A stretch of DNA of 64,000 bases from Sphingomonadaceae bacterium (GTDB taxonomy: Bacteria; Pseudomonadota; Alphaproteobacteria; Sphingomonadales; Sphingomonadaceae). Of the stretch, positions 6,593-17,240 are shown piece by piece. The DNA lies in assembly GCA_947472735.1 (NCBI GenBank), contig CANJBY010000001.1:165487-229486 (forward strand), in the 5' to 3' direction. The position numbers and the translations under genes were made by a program. The notes below the pieces were generated by a model that did no database searches, was not told the DNA's origin, and saw only the letters and a list, made by a program, of their open reading frames with translations. The stretch's first letter is position 1. Every line of letters begins with the position of its first letter.

Positions 6593-9202
6593 ATGGACAC
6601 CCGAGCTACCCCCGAAGCCGCCCCGCCTGTAATCCGCCGCGAGGACTATCGCCCGCCCGCCTGGCTCGTGCCGGAGATCACCCTAGATTTCGTACTGGGG
6701 GTCGAAGAGACCACGGTAAACGCGCGCCTTTCCGTGCGGCGCAATCCGAGCGGAGAAGGCGATCCGACGATCCGCCTTAACGGCGATGGCCTGACCGCAC
6801 GCGCGGTCAGGGTCGATGGACTCGAAATCAACGCCTGGCGGATGGACGGCGAAGATCTGCTGATCGACCTTTCCGGCGAAGCGCATGAGATCGAGATCGA
6901 GACCCTGGTCCAACCGGCGACAAATACCCAGCTGATGGGCCTCTACGCCTCGAACGGCATGCTCTGTACCCAGTGCGAGGCCGAAGGCTTTCGCCGGATC
7001 TCTTTCTTTCCTGACCGGCCCGACGTGCTCTCGATCTACCGGGTGCGGATGGAGGGGGATGCCGCTTCCTTTCCGGTGCTGCTGTCCAATGGCAATTGCA
7101 TCGCCAGCGGCACAGGCGAGAATGGCCGCCACTGGGCCGAATGGCACGATCCCTGGCCCAAGCCCTGTTATCTTTTCGCACTGGTAGCCGGCGATCTGGT
7201 CGCCAATTCCGATAGTTTCATCACGACGACGGGGCGCAAGGTCGCTCTCAACATCTGGGTCCGCGAAGGCGACCAGGACCGCACCCATCACGCCATGGAG
7301 GCGCTCAAGGCTTCGATGAAGTGGGACGAGGAGGTGTTCGGCCGGGAATACGACCTCGACCTGTTCAACATCGTGGCGGTGTCCGACTTCAATATGGGGG
7401 CGATGGAGAACAAGGGGCTCAACGTCTTCAACACCCGCTACATCCTGGCCGACCCGGAAACGGCCACCGATGCCGACTACGACGGGATCGAGGGTGTCGT
7501 CGCGCACGAATACTTCCACAACTGGTCTGGCAACCGCGTGACTTGCCGCGACTGGTTCCAGCTCAGCCTCAAGGAAGGCTTCACCGTGCTGCGCGACCAG
7601 CTGTTCAGCGCCGACATGGCATCGGAACCGGTCAAGCGGATCGAGGATGTGCGGGTGCTGCGCTCGGCACAGTTCCCTGAGGATTCGGGACCTCTGGCCC
7701 ATCCGATCCGGCCCGACGCCTTCCAGGAAATATCGAACTTCTACACCGCCACAGTCTATAACAAGGGCGCCGAAGTGATCCGCATGATGCGGACCATGGC
7801 CGGCCCGGAGCGATTCCGCCAAGGTTGCGACCTCTATTTTGACCGGCACGACGGCGAAGCGGCCACCTGTGAAGACTTCGTGCGGGCCATCGAGGACGGC
7901 GCCGGGCTGGACCTCAAGCAGTTCCGCCTGTGGTATTCACAGGCCGGCACCCCGCAGGTCAAAGTGCGGCTGTCACACGCGGCTGACACCACGACGCTGC
8001 ATCTCGAACAGACCGTTCCGGCCACTCCCGGGCAGGGCGAAAAGCAGCCGATGCCGATCCCGCTGCGCCTCGCGCTGTTTGACCGCGCTACCGGTCGGCA
8101 CGCGGGCGAACAGCTGGTGGTGCTCGATAAAGCTCAAGCCGACTTGAGCTTCAATGGCTTTGCCGAGCGGCCTGTGCTTTCGATCAACCGCGGCTTTTCC
8201 GCACCTGTCGCGATCGATGCGGATCTGGCGCGCGATGACCTGGTATTCCTGGCGGCGCATGATGACGATCCGTTTGCCCGCTACGAGGCGTTGCAGGGCC
8301 TGGTCGTGCAGCATCTCGTCGCTGCGGTGAGTGGCGGCTTGTCCGGCAGCGAGCGCGCGACCGGAGAATCGGCCATTGTCGCGGCGCTGGGCGCGGTGCT
8401 CGACGATCCCGCACTGGACGATCTGATGCGAGGCGAACTGCTGATCCTGCCGGGCGAGGTCTACATCGCCGAGCAGCTTTTGATCAGTGATCCCGGCCAG
8501 ATCCGCGCAGAGCGCGAGGCGCTCAAGCAAGTGGTCGCGCGCAACCTGCACGGCCGCCTGGTTTCACTCCACGACCGGGCCAGCGCGGTGCCATATTCGC
8601 TCGATGCGGACGCGCGGGGCGCGCGCAAGGTCAAGACCCAGGCACTGGTCTACCTTGCCGCGGCAGCACCATCCGAAGCGGCGCAGCGCGCAGCCGACCA
8701 ATACCGGGCGGCCGACAACATGACAGACCGGCAAGGCGCACTGATGGTGCTTTCCGGACTCGAAACGCCGCTGCGCGAGGAGATGCTGGCGGATTTCCAC
8801 CAGCGGTTCGCCGGCAATGCGCTGGTGATCGACAAGTGGTTTTCGCTTCAGGCCGGGTCACTCCATCCGCGTGTTCTCGACCACGTCCGCGCACTTGCCG
8901 CGCATCCTGACTTCACCATGACCAATCCCAACCGGGTCCGGGCGCTTTACATGGCGGCGGCAATGAATTCCGGCACGTTCCACGTCGCGGACGGGGCGGG
9001 CTACGCCATGGTCGCCGATACGATCCTCGCGCTCGATCCGCTCAATCCGCAAACCGCGGCCCGCTTTGTGGCGCCGCTCGGGCGCTGGCGGCGCATCGAG
9101 CCGGGGCGAGCAGCGCTGATGAAGGCGCAGCTGGAACGCATCGCGGCGACCCCGAAGCTCTCTCGCGACACACTTGAGCAAGTAAGCAAGAGCCTTGGCT
9201 GA
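6593..9202 (+). CDS. pepN: Aminopeptidase N (M1 zinc metallopeptidase)
   Basis: An 869-residue cytosolic enzyme that removes N-terminal residues from peptides. The exopeptidase motif GAMEN is at residues 269-273, and the zinc site HEYFHNWSGNRV begins at H305 (HExxH, with the third ligand Glu in SLKEGF downstream). The full-length M1 fold with the E. coli-type C-terminal helical domain is present (E. coli PepN is 870 residues). The last codons overlap pgeF by 8 nt, so the pair is translationally coupled. Confidence 0.96.
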   Translation: MDTRATPEAAPPVIRREDYRPPAWLVPEITLDFVLGVEETTVNARLSVRRNPSGEGDPTIRLNGDGLTARAVRVDGLEINAWRMDGEDLLIDLSGEAHEIEIETLVQPATNTQLMGLYASNGMLCTQCEAEGFRRISFFPDRPDVLSIYRVRMEGDAASFPVLLSNGNCIASGTGENGRHWAEWHDPWPKPCYLFALVAGDLVANSDSFITTTGRKVALNIWVREGDQDRTHHAMEALKASMKWDEEVFGREYDLDLFNIVAVSDFNMGAMENKGLNVFNTRYILADPETATDADYDGIEGVVAHEYFHNWSGNRVTCRDWFQLSLKEGFTVLRDQLFSADMASEPVKRIEDVRVLRSAQFPEDSGPLAHPIRPDAFQEISNFYTATVYNKGAEVIRMMRTMAGPERFRQGCDLYFDRHDGEAATCEDFVRAIEDGAGLDLKQFRLWYSQAGTPQVKVRLSHAADTTTLHLEQTVPATPGQGEKQPMPIPLRLALFDRATGRHAGEQLVVLDKAQADLSFNGFAERPVLSINRGFSAPVAIDADLARDDLVFLAAHDDDPFARYEALQGLVVQHLVAAVSGGLSGSERATGESAIVAALGAVLDDPALDDLMRGELLILPGEVYIAEQLLISDPGQIRAEREALKQVVARNLHGRLVSLHDRASAVPYSLDADARGARKVKTQALVYLAAAAPSEAAQRAADQYRAADNMTDRQGALMVLSGLETPLREEMLADFHQRFAGNALVIDKWFSLQAGSLHPRVLDHVRALAAHPDFTMTNPNRVRALYMAAAMNSGTFHVADGAGYAMVADTILALDPLNPQTAARFVAPLGRWRRIEPGRAALMKAQLERIAATPKLSRDTLEQVSKSLG

Positions 9203-9971
9203 GGAGATTGGCATAGTCCGCGCGGCGTGCCTCGACGGGGTGCCGCACGGGTTCCTGGGACGGCGCGGAGGCGTTTCCATTGGCGACGTGGCCGGACTCG
9301 ACATGGGGACCCGGGCGATGGATCCCGCTGATCCGCGTCTGGCGCCCGTTGCGGAGAACCGCAGGCGCGGGATCGCGGCGGTTCTGCCCGGCGCCCGGCT
9401 TGTCACGGTCTACCAGGTCCATTCCGGCGATTGCGTGGTCGCGGGGGACTGGGAAGAGGCCGATCGACCGCGCGCCGACGCACTGGTCACCGACCAACCC
9501 GGCTTGCTGCTCGGCATTCTCACCGCAGATTGTGCGCCGGTGCTGCTGGCGGACCGCGCAGCCGGCGTGGTCGGCGCGGCCCATGCGGGGTGGAAGGGCG
9601 CACTGTCCGGGGTGATGGACAGCACCGTTGCCGCAATGGAGCGGCTCGGGGCCCGGCGCGAAGCGATCGTGGCGGCCGTCGGCCCCTGCATCGCGCAGTC
9701 CAGTTACGAAGTGGACGATCGTTTCTGGCAGCGTTTCCTCACTGACGATCCGGCTACCGCAGCTTTCTTCACCCCCGGCAGGCCCGGCCATCGCCAGTTC
9801 GATCTTTCCGGATATGTCGCGGCGCGTTTGCTCGGCGCCGGGATCGGCATTGTGGAAGCGCTTGGAATCGATACCTATTCGAACGAGGCGGACTATTTTT
9901 CGTTCCGCCGGGCCACGCATCGCGGCGAAGCAGACTACGGCCGGCAGATCGCATTGATCGGTCTTACATGA
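9195..9971 (+). CDS. pgeF: Peptidoglycan editing factor / YfiH-family laccase-domain protein
   Basis: A 258-residue protein of the YfiH (Cu-oxidase_4) family. In E. coli PgeF removes wrong muropeptide variants (L-Ser in place of L-Ala); older annotations call it polyphenol oxidase. Visible motifs: VYQVHSGDCVV, the Cys in ILTADCAPVLLAD, AAHAGWKGALSGV (His ligand) and VGPCIAQSSYEV. It uses a TTG start (9195) inside the end of pepN; no ATG or GTG lies near the conserved N-terminus. It is followed by a 190-bp gap that must hold the petABC promoter. Confidence 0.92.
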   Translation: MAEEIGIVRAACLDGVPHGFLGRRGGVSIGDVAGLDMGTRAMDPADPRLAPVAENRRRGIAAVLPGARLVTVYQVHSGDCVVAGDWEEADRPRADALVTDQPGLLLGILTADCAPVLLADRAAGVVGAAHAGWKGALSGVMDSTVAAMERLGARREAIVAAVGPCIAQSSYEVDDRFWQRFLTDDPATAAFFTPGRPGHRQFDLSGYVAARLLGAGIGIVEALGIDTYSNEADYFSFRRATHRGEADYGRQIALIGLT

Positions 9972-10162
9972 GAGGCCTTCGCAAAAGCCGAAAAAGGCGG
10001 TTGGCAGGCAAAATTTTCGCGTCTATCAGGCCGGCCAAGTCGGCACCCGCCACCGGTCTGTCGTGTGCGGCTGGCGGGGGGTTCGCGGGGTAATACCAGT
10101 TCCAGTTTTTCGGGCCGTGTGCCGACCGGCATGGGCCCATCCTAATCGAGGCAAGGTCAACC

Positions 10163-10729
10163 ATGGCACATGATGCGGGCACTGACACTCCGGACCACGG
10201 TACCGGAGATGGGGTGCGTCGGCGCGATTTCATCAACATCGCAGCAGTCAGCGCTGCCGGCGTGGGCGGAATCGCCACGCTGGTCCCGCTGATCAGCCAG
10301 ATGTCGGCCTCGGCCGACGTGCTGGCTGCCAGCTCGACCGAGATCGACATCAGCGCGATCATGCCGGGCCAGGCGATCAAGGGCATGTTCCGCAAGCAGC
10401 CGGTCTTCATCCGCCACCTCACTCCTGACGAGATCAAGAAGGCGAACGATGTCGACGTCGCTTCGCTACGCGATCCTCAGACGCTGAAAGAGCGGACCAA
10501 GGAAGGCAAGGAAGAGTGGCTGATCACCATGGGCGTCTGCACCCACCTCGGCTGCGTGCCGCAGGGTACGGCAGAAGGTGAGGTCCGCGGTGATTTCGGC
10601 GGATACTACTGCCCTTGCCACGGTTCGCACTACGATACCGCCGCGCGCGTCCGGAAGGGCCCTGCGCCCAAGAACCTGCAGGTTCCGGAATATGTATTCA
10701 CCTCCGACACTGTCGTGAAGATCGGCTGA
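10163..10729 (+). CDS. petA: Ubiquinol-cytochrome c reductase Rieske iron-sulfur subunit
   Basis: The 188-residue Rieske subunit of cytochrome bc1, which takes one electron from ubiquinol at the Qo site and passes it to cytochrome c1. A twin-arginine motif RRRDFIN (residues ~19-25) precedes the single N-terminal membrane helix, as expected for Tat-dependent insertion. The 2Fe-2S cluster is bound by CTHLGC (C126, H128) and CPCHGS (C150, H153), with C131 and C152 forming the supporting disulfide. First gene of petABC, 11 nt before petB. Confidence 0.97.
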   Translation: MAHDAGTDTPDHGTGDGVRRRDFINIAAVSAAGVGGIATLVPLISQMSASADVLAASSTEIDISAIMPGQAIKGMFRKQPVFIRHLTPDEIKKANDVDVASLRDPQTLKERTKEGKEEWLITMGVCTHLGCVPQGTAEGEVRGDFGGYYCPCHGSHYDTAARVRKGPAPKNLQVPEYVFTSDTVVKIG

Positions 10730-10740
10730 GGTAGACAACC

Positions 10741-12012
10741 ATGAGCTTTCCCTGGGCCAACGAATACAAGCCGAACCACCCGCTGATGCAGTGGCTGGAC
10801 GAAAAGCTGCCGCTGCCGCGCTTCGTCTATAACGCCATCGGCGCCGGCTACCCGGTTCCGCGCAACCTCAACTACATGTGGAATTTCGGCGTCCTTGCCG
10901 GCTTCTGCCTGATGTTGCAGATCATCACCGGCGTGGTCCTGGCGATGCATTATGCCGCCAACGCGGGTGTCGCCTTCGATTCGACCGAGCACATCATGCG
11001 CGACGTCAACTGGGGCTGGCTGATGCGCTATAGCCACGCCAATGGCGCCTCGGCGTTCTTCGTGGTGATCTATCTCCATATCTTCCGCGGCTTCTACTAC
11101 GGCTCGTACAAAGCGCCGCGCGAGATGGTGTGGCTGCTCGGCGTGGTGATCTTCCTGCTGATGATGGCCACCGCCTTCATGGGCTACGTCCTTCCCTGGG
11201 GCCAGATGAGCTTCTGGGGCGCGCAAGTCATCACCGGCCTGTTCGGCGCGATCCCGCTGGTTGGCGAACCGTTGCAGCATTGGCTGCTCGGGGGTTTCGC
11301 GCCTGACAACGCCACGCTCAACCGCTTCTTCTCGCTCCACTTCCTGCTGCCTTTCGTGATCGCTGCGGTGGTCGTGCTGCACATCTGGGCGCTGCACATC
11401 CCCGGCTCATCCAACCCGACCGGCGTCGAAGTGAAGAGCGAAAGCGATACCGTTCCGTTCCACCCGTACTACACGGCAAAGGACGGCTTCGGGCTGGTGG
11501 TGTTCCTGCTGATCTACTGCGCGGTGCTGTTCTTCGCGCCGAACATGCTCGGCCATCCGGACAACTACATCCCGGCGAACCCGATGCAGACCCCGGCGCA
11601 CATCGTGCCCGAATGGTACTTCTGGCCGTTCTACGCGATCCTGCGCGCCTTCACGACGGACTTCATCCTGCCCGCGAAGCTGTGGGGCGTGCTGGCGATG
11701 TTCTCCGCGATCCTGGTGTGGTTCCTCCTGCCCTGGCTCGATCGCTCGCCGGTCCGCTCGGGCAACTTCCGTCCGACCTTCCGCAAGTTCTTCTGGGTCC
11801 TGTGCGTCGACGTGCTGGTGCTCGGATACTGCGGCGGTGCCCCGGCGGAAGAGCCCTATCTGATGATCAGCCAGATCGCATCGATGTACTACTTCCTCCA
11901 CTTCCTCGTCATCCTGCCGATCGTCTCCTCGATCGAACGGCCGGACCCACTGCCCTTCTCGATCACCGAGGCGGTGCTGGGCAATGACGATGCCGCGGCC
12001 CTCAAGGCCTGA
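10741..12012 (+). CDS. petB: Cytochrome b subunit of bc1 complex
   Basis: A 423-residue integral membrane protein with about eight helices that holds haems bL and bH and both quinone sites. Four haem His residues fall in two helices ([19 protein letters not shown] and the HFLLPF...[10 protein letters not shown] pair). The Qo-site PEWY motif is present as [15 protein letters not shown]. Slightly long at the N-terminus, as usual in alphaproteobacteria. Between petA and petC in the canonical fbc order. Confidence 0.97.
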   Translation: MSFPWANEYKPNHPLMQWLDEKLPLPRFVYNAIGAGYPVPRNLNYMWNFGVLAGFCLMLQIITGVVLAMHYAANAGVAFDSTEHIMRDVNWGWLMRYSHANGASAFFVVIYLHIFRGFYYGSYKAPREMVWLLGVVIFLLMMATAFMGYVLPWGQMSFWGAQVITGLFGAIPLVGEPLQHWLLGGFAPDNATLNRFFSLHFLLPFVIAAVVVLHIWALHIPGSSNPTGVEVKSESDTVPFHPYYTAKDGFGLVVFLLIYCAVLFFAPNMLGHPDNYIPANPMQTPAHIVPEWYFWPFYAILRAFTTDFILPAKLWGVLAMFSAILVWFLLPWLDRSPVRSGNFRPTFRKFFWVLCVDVLVLGYCGGAPAEEPYLMISQIASMYYFLHFLVILPIVSSIERPDPLPFSITEAVLGNDDAAALKA

Positions 12013-12036
12013 GACGAGACGGAAAGAGACGAAACC

Positions 12037-12852
12037 ATGATCCGCATCTTCTCCATCCTCGCCGGTCTGGCCTTCACTTTCGTGCTGGGTCTGTCCTTCA
12101 TCTTCGAAGCGATCGGCACTGCCAAAGACGGGCTGCCGCATTCCGCCGAAAAGGAATTCCACGAGCATCCCAAGGCGCTGCACCTTTCGACCAATGGCGC
12201 TTTCGGCCATTTCGATCGCCGGCAGCTGCAGCACGGCTTCCAGGTCTACAAGGAAGTGTGCGCCGCCTGTCACTCGCTCCGCCACGTCGCCTTCCGCGAC
12301 CTGACGGCGCTGGGCTACAACGAGCCTGAAGTGAAGGCGATCGCCAAGGGTTTCCAGATCCCGGCGTACAACGCCTCGACCGGCGAAGTGAAGAGCCACG
12401 ACGGCCTGGCGACCGATTACTTCCCGCCGGTGGTCTATGCTGGCCAGGGCACTCCGCCTGACCTGTCGCTGATCACCAAGGCCCGTCATGGCGGGGCGGC
12501 TTACGTCTATTCACTGCTGACCGGCTATGCCGAGCAGCCGGCGGAACTGGTCAAGAAGTATCCCGACAGCAAGACCGGCGAGGGGCTGTATTACAACCCC
12601 TACTTCACCAACCTCAACATCGCGATGCCGCCGCCATTGGCATCCGACGGTCAGGTGACTTACGCCGATGGTACCAAGGCTACGGTCGATCAGATGTCGC
12701 AAGACGTTTCGGCCTTCCTCGAGTGGGCCGCCGAGCCCAAGCTCGACAAGCGCAAGCAGACAGGCTGGCCGGTGCTGGGCTTCCTGCTCTTCGCCGCAGT
12801 GCTGGCCTACATGGCCTACCGCAATGTCTGGGCGGAGAAGAAGGGCCACTGA
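12037..12852 (+). CDS. petC: Cytochrome c1 subunit of bc1 complex
   Basis: A 271-residue haem c protein that accepts electrons from the Rieske protein and reduces cytochrome c. Covalent haem site CAACH at residues 75-79; the axial Met is likely in NLNIAMPPPL. A hydrophobic segment at the N-terminus (residues ~4-24) is the signal, and a C-terminal helix (VLGFLLFAAVLAYMAY) anchors it in the membrane. Last gene of petABC; a hairpin terminator follows about 30 nt after the stop. Confidence 0.96.
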   Translation: MIRIFSILAGLAFTFVLGLSFIFEAIGTAKDGLPHSAEKEFHEHPKALHLSTNGAFGHFDRRQLQHGFQVYKEVCAACHSLRHVAFRDLTALGYNEPEVKAIAKGFQIPAYNASTGEVKSHDGLATDYFPPVVYAGQGTPPDLSLITKARHGGAAYVYSLLTGYAEQPAELVKKYPDSKTGEGLYYNPYFTNLNIAMPPPLASDGQVTYADGTKATVDQMSQDVSAFLEWAAEPKLDKRKQTGWPVLGFLLFAAVLAYMAYRNVWAEKKGH

Positions 12853-12880
12853 GCCTGAAAGCCCCGCAGCATGAAATTCC

Positions 12881-12914
12881 GCCCCTCGCATCACCCGATG
12901 CGGGGGGCGCTTCA
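12881..12914 (+). terminator. Hairpin terminator after petABC
   Basis: GCCCCTCGCAT pairs with ATGCGGGGGGC (11 bp including one G-U, loop CACCCG, 12881-12908), followed by GCTTCATTT. The short T stretch makes it an imperfect but plausible Rho-independent terminator between petC and apt. Confidence 0.6.
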
Positions 12915-12929
12915 TTTGGAGCCCCATGC

Positions 12930-13466
12930 ATGACCCCCGTTGAGCTCAAGGCCCTGGTACGCACCGTTCCGGACTTTCCCAAGCCGGGCATCCTGTTCCG
13001 TGACATCACAACGCTGATCGGCCACGGGACCGGCTTCGCCGCGACCATCGAACACCTCGCCGCACGCGCCAGTGCAGCCGGAGCGGAAGCCATCGCCGGC
13101 ATGGAGGCGCGCGGGTTTATTTTCGGAGCGGCCGCCGCAGCCCATCTCGGCATCGGCTTCATCCCGGTGCGCAAGCCCGGCAAGCTGCCAGTCCCCTCGC
13201 TGGCGATCGACTATGCGCTGGAGTACGGCACCGACACGCTTGAGGTTGATCCTGGAGCGGTGGGCGCCGGTCAGAACGTGGTCATCATCGATGACCTGAT
13301 CGCCACCGGTGGCACCGCGCTCGCCGCAGCGCAGCTGTTGCGGACCGCCGGCGCGAAAGTCAGCCACGCCGTGTTCGTGATTGACCTACCGGACCTTGGC
13401 GGGGCCGACCGGCTACGCGCGGCGGAACTGGAGGTCGAAGCGTTGATGGATTTTCCGGGCCACTGA
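12930..13466 (+). CDS. apt: Adenine phosphoribosyltransferase
   Basis: A 178-residue purine salvage enzyme making AMP from adenine and PRPP. FPKPGILFRDITTLI at the N-terminus and the PRPP loop VVIIDDLIATGGTALAA (residues ~118-134) identify the family; the GMEARGFIFG and RKPGKLP segments are also conserved. I chose ATG 12930 because it gives the standard Apt N-terminus and lies after the petC terminator; the open frame runs further upstream through petC. Convergent with cysQ. Confidence 0.94.
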   Translation: MTPVELKALVRTVPDFPKPGILFRDITTLIGHGTGFAATIEHLAARASAAGAEAIAGMEARGFIFGAAAAAHLGIGFIPVRKPGKLPVPSLAIDYALEYGTDTLEVDPGAVGAGQNVVIIDDLIATGGTALAAAQLLRTAGAKVSHAVFVIDLPDLGGADRLRAAELEVEALMDFPGH

Positions 13467-13471
13467 CGGAC

Positions 13472-14218
13472 CTACGCGGCTGAAGGAATCCGTCCGATCT
13501 CTTCAAGCACGCGCGCCGCGTGCTCTTTCCGGCAGATCAACAAGTCAGGCATGTAAGTATCAGCCTGGTTGTAGACCAGCTCGCTGCCGTCGATGCGCGA
13601 GCAATGCAGGCCGTGGGCCAGGGCCACGGCAACCGGTGCGCAACTGTCCCACTCGTATTGCCCGCCGGAATGGAGGTAGATGTCCGCCTCGCCGCGGATC
13701 ACTGCCATGGCTTTCGCTCCGGCCGAGCCCATCGGTATCAGTTCGGCATCGAGCGCGGAGGCCACCGCCAGCGCTTCGGCCGCTGGCCGGGTCCGGCTTA
13801 TCACCATGCGCAGGCGCGCCGGGGCAGCCGGCACGACCAGCGGCTTGTCACTGCGCAGCACCACGCCCGCACCGGGCAGGGCGACAGCGCCAATCTCTGC
13901 CTTGCCATCCACCGCGAGGGCGACATGCACCGCCCAGTCAACCCGCTCCTCGCCATACTCACGCGTGCCGTCGACGGGATCAATGATCCACACCCGGCTT
14001 GCGGACAAGCGTTCGGCGTTGTCCTTCTCTTCCTCGCACAGCAGGCCGTCGTCGGGGCGCTGCTCGCGCAGGGCATGCATCAGGAACTCGTTCGCGGTGG
14101 CATCGCCGGCCTTGCCCAGCGCCTTGAGGCTCAGCAAGCCACTGTCCCGCACCACCAGCAGCAAGCGGCCCGCCGCCTCTGCCAGCTGCGCGGCGAGCTC
14201 TGCGTCCCCCGCCGCCAT
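13472..14218 (-). CDS. cysQ: 3'(2'),5'-bisphosphate nucleotidase
   Basis: A 248-residue phosphatase that removes the 3' phosphate from PAP (and PAPS), clearing the by-product of sulfate assimilation. Inositol-phosphatase-fold motifs: the Glu pair in LLCEEEKDN, the metal site WIIDPVDGTREY, and the C-terminal YEWDSCAPVAVA. It is the last gene of the cysD-cysNC-cysQ run; its ATG overlaps the cysNC stop by one base. Convergent with apt. Confidence 0.94.
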   Translation of the reverse strand: MAAGDAELAAQLAEAAGRLLLVVRDSGLLSLKALGKAGDATANEFLMHALREQRPDDGLLCEEEKDNAERLSASRVWIIDPVDGTREYGEERVDWAVHVALAVDGKAEIGAVALPGAGVVLRSDKPLVVPAAPARLRMVISRTRPAAEALAVASALDAELIPMGSAGAKAMAVIRGEADIYLHSGGQYEWDSCAPVAVALAHGLHCSRIDGSELVYNQADTYMPDLLICRKEHAARVLEEIGRIPSAA

Positions 14219-16125
14219 CAGCCGTCACCCAACAATGTGTTGACGATGAGGTCAGCGGCTTCCTCCACGTCCATTGTGGTGGTGTCGATCCGGATCTCGG
14301 CGCTCTCGGGGACTTCGTAGGGACTGTCGATCCCGGTGAAGTTCTTGAGCTGGCCGGCACGAGCCTTTTTGTAGAGACCCTTCACGTCACGCTCTTCTGC
14401 TACGGCCAGCGGGGTATCGATGAACACCTCGATAAATTCGCCTTCGGGCAGCATCTTGCGGACCATGTCGCGGTCGGCGCGGAACGGACTGATGAAGGCG
14501 GTGATGACGATCAGGCCGGCATCGGCCATCAGCTTCGCCACTTCACCGACGCGCCGGATGTTCTCGATCCGGTCGGCCTCGGTAAAGCCGAGATCCTTGT
14601 TGAGGCCATGGCGGACGTTATCGCCATCGAGCAGGAAGGTGTGCCGGTTCATCCGGTGCAGCTTCTTCTCGACCATGTTGGCGATGGTAGACTTGCCTGA
14701 GCCCGAGAGCCCGGTGAACCACAGCACCGCCGGCTTCTGGTTCTTGAGCCCGGCATGCGCTTCGCGGCCAATATCCAGCGCTTGCCAGTGCACGTTCTGG
14801 GCGCGGCGCAGCGAGAAATTGAGCATCCCCGCACCAACCGTGCTGTTGGTCATCTTGTCGATCAGGATGAACCCGCCGAGCGTGCGATTGGCCGCATAGG
14901 GTTCGAACACCACCGGCTTGTCGGTCGTGATGGTCGCCACCCCGATCGCGTTCAGCTCAAGCGTTTTGGCCGCGACGTGATCCATTGTGTTGACGTTCAC
15001 GGCGTACTTCGGCTGCTGCACCGTCACCGAGACCATCTGCGTGCCGAGCTTCATCCAGTAAGCCCGCCCGACGTGCAGCGGATCGTCATTCAGCCAGACG
15101 ATGGTCGCTTCGAACTGGTCGGCGGCTTCCGGGGGATTGTCGGCGAGCGCAATCACATCGCCGCGCGAACAATCCACCTCGTCGGCGAAGCACAAGGTGA
15201 CCGACTGGCCGGCCACCGCTTCGTCCAGATCGCCGTCCATGGTGACGATCCGGGTGACCGTGCTGGTCTTGCCCGATGGCAGCACCCGCACCTGGTCGCC
15301 CGGTTTCACCGACCCGGTCGAGATCAGGCCCGAAAAGCCACGAAAATCGAGGTTCGGCCGGTTGACCCACTGCACCGGCAGGCGGAACGGACGCTGCGCA
15401 TCGCGCGCCGAATTCACTTCCACCGTTTCAAGATGCTCGACCAGCGTCGGACCCTGATACCACGGGGTATTGGCCGAAAGCGCGGTGATGTTGTCGCCCT
15501 TGAAGCCGGAGATCGGCAGCGCAGTGAAGCTTTCGATCCCGATGCTGCTGGCGAACGCGGTGTAATCGGCGACGATCTGGTCGAACACTTCCTGGCTATA
15601 GTCGACCAGGTCCATCTTGTTCACCGCCAGCACCAGGTTCCGGATGCCGATCAGGTGGCAGAGGTAGGAATGGCGGCGGGTCTGGACCAGCACGCCCTTG
15701 CGCGCATCGACCAGGATCACTGCAAGGTCGGCGGTGGAAGCGCCGGTGATCATGTTACGGGTATATTGTTCGTGGCCCGGGCAGTCGGCGACGATGAACT
15801 TGCGCTTCTCGGTGTTGAAGAAGCGGTAGGCGACATCGATGGTGATGCCCTGCTCGCGCTCGGCGGCCAAGCCATCAACCAGCAAGGCGAAATCGATTTC
15901 CTGCCCCTGCGTGCCGACCTTTTTGGAATCGGACTCGAGCGCGGCCAGCTGGTCCTCGAAGATCATCTTCGAATCATACAGCAGGCGACCGATCAGGGTC
16001 GACTTGCCGTCATCCACCGACCCGCAGGTGATGAAACGCAGCATCGTCTTGTGCTGATGCTGGTCGAGATAGGCGTCGATGTCCTCGGCGATCAGCGCCT
16101 CGGTGACGTATACGGGGTCGGTCAT
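14218..16125 (-). CDS. cysNC: Bifunctional sulfate adenylyltransferase subunit 1 / APS kinase
   Basis: A 635-residue fusion. The N-terminal part is a GTPase subunit of ATP sulfurylase: P-loop [12 protein letters not shown] near residue 36, [12 protein letters not shown], and NKMDLVD. The C-terminal part is APS kinase: P-loop [13 protein letters not shown] near residue 470, [15 protein letters not shown], and [10 protein letters not shown]. Together with CysD it converts sulfate to APS and then PAPS in the cytosol. I chose ATG 16125 (MTDPVYVTE); upstream codons overlap cysD. It lies 1 nt after the cysD stop. Confidence 0.96.
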   Translation of the reverse strand: MTDPVYVTEALIAEDIDAYLDQHQHKTMLRFITCGSVDDGKSTLIGRLLYDSKMIFEDQLAALESDSKKVGTQGQEIDFALLVDGLAAEREQGITIDVAYRFFNTEKRKFIVADCPGHEQYTRNMITGASTADLAVILVDARKGVLVQTRRHSYLCHLIGIRNLVLAVNKMDLVDYSQEVFDQIVADYTAFASSIGIESFTALPISGFKGDNITALSANTPWYQGPTLVEHLETVEVNSARDAQRPFRLPVQWVNRPNLDFRGFSGLISTGSVKPGDQVRVLPSGKTSTVTRIVTMDGDLDEAVAGQSVTLCFADEVDCSRGDVIALADNPPEAADQFEATIVWLNDDPLHVGRAYWMKLGTQMVSVTVQQPKYAVNVNTMDHVAAKTLELNAIGVATITTDKPVVFEPYAANRTLGGFILIDKMTNSTVGAGMLNFSLRRAQNVHWQALDIGREAHAGLKNQKPAVLWFTGLSGSGKSTIANMVEKKLHRMNRHTFLLDGDNVRHGLNKDLGFTEADRIENIRRVGEVAKLMADAGLIVITAFISPFRADRDMVRKMLPEGEFIEVFIDTPLAVAEERDVKGLYKKARAGQLKNFTGIDSPYEVPESAEIRIDTTTMDVEEAADLIVNTLLGDG

Positions 16126-16126
16126 C

Positions 16127-17047
16127 TCAGAAGTACCCCTGCTGCTTCTTGACTTCCATGCCGGCCCCGCCCGCATCCTTGTCGATCGCGCGGCCCTGGC
16201 GTTCGCTGGTGGTGGTGAGCAGGGTTTCCTGGATCACATCGGGCAGCGTCTTCGCCGCGCTCTCCACCGCGCCGGTCAGCGGATAGCAGCCGAGCGTGCG
16301 AAAGCGGATCGAGCGCATCACCGGGGTCTCACCGGGTTTGAGTGGAAAGCGGTCGTCATCGACCATCAGCAGCATCCCGTCGCGTTCCACGGTCGGCCGT
16401 TCGGCCGCGAAATAGAGCGGGACGATCGGGATGTCGTTAAGGTGGATATATTGCCACACGTCGAGCTCGGTCCAGTTCGAGATCGGGAAGACGCGGATGG
16501 ATTCGCCCTTGTGCTTGCGAGCGTTGTAGAGGTTCCACAGCTCGGGCCGCTGGTTCTTGGGGTCCCAGCCATGGCTGGCAGTGCGGAACGAGAAGATCCG
16601 CTCCTTGGCCCGGCTTTTCTCCTCGTCGCGCCGCGCGCCGCCGAAGGCCGCGTCGAAGCCCCACTTGTCGAGCGCCTGCTTGAGCCCTTCGGTCTTCCAC
16701 ATGTCGGTGTGCAGGGCGCCATGGTCGAACGGGTTGATCCCTTTCTCCATCGCTTCCTGATTGTGATAGACCAGCAGCTCCATCCCGCTTTCTTTCGCCA
16801 TCCGGTCGCGCAGGCGGTACATGTCCTGGAACTTCCAGGTCGTGTCGACGTGCAGCAGCGGGAAAGGCGGCGGAGAGGGATAGAAGGCCTTGCGCGCGAG
16901 GTGCAGCATCACCGCGCTGTCCTTGCCCACCGAATAGAGCATCACCGGATGCTCCGCCTCGGCCACCACCTCGCGGATGATGTGGATCGCCTCGGCCTCC
17001 AGCCGCTGGAGGTGGGTCAGGTTAGCCCTGGGTGCGCCTTGCGCCAT
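16127..17047 (-). CDS. cysD: Sulfate adenylyltransferase subunit 2
   Basis: A 306-residue catalytic subunit of ATP sulfurylase (PAPS-reductase-like fold). The pyrophosphatase loop is [23 protein letters not shown] and [20 protein letters not shown] are diagnostic of CysD. First gene of the sulfate-activation operon. ATG 17047 ([10 protein letters not shown]) gives the usual N-terminus; an in-frame codon further upstream is less likely. The 193-bp gap up to the phaZ stop holds no gene apart from a CCCCC/GAAA/GGGGG hairpin at 17184-17197. Confidence 0.95.
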   Translation of the reverse strand: MAQGAPRANLTHLQRLEAEAIHIIREVVAEAEHPVMLYSVGKDSAVMLHLARKAFYPSPPPFPLLHVDTTWKFQDMYRLRDRMAKESGMELLVYHNQEAMEKGINPFDHGALHTDMWKTEGLKQALDKWGFDAAFGGARRDEEKSRAKERIFSFRTASHGWDPKNQRPELWNLYNARKHKGESIRVFPISNWTELDVWQYIHLNDIPIVPLYFAAERPTVERDGMLLMVDDDRFPLKPGETPVMRSIRFRTLGCYPLTGAVESAAKTLPDVIQETLLTTTSERQGRAIDKDAGGAGMEVKKQQGYF

Positions 17048-17240
17048 TCTCTGCTCCGTTCGCCTGCCGCCATTGCACATAGGCGGGGCAGGTTACGATT
17101 AGTTTGTCATGCGCGTGCAATGCAGCATTTCAATTCTATCGGGCAGGCAAAGAGAACTGTTCGCGCCGGCGTCAAGGCAAATTCCCCCGAAAGGGGGTGC
17201 AACTGTCCGGAATTGCCCGCGAACCTGCCGCTGGGCGATA

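Noticed and set aside
17184..17197. CCCCC/GAAA/GGGGG hairpin as the phaZ terminator
   Set aside because: The stem is only 5 bp and is followed on the minus strand by AATTTGCC, so support is too weak to list it as a terminator.
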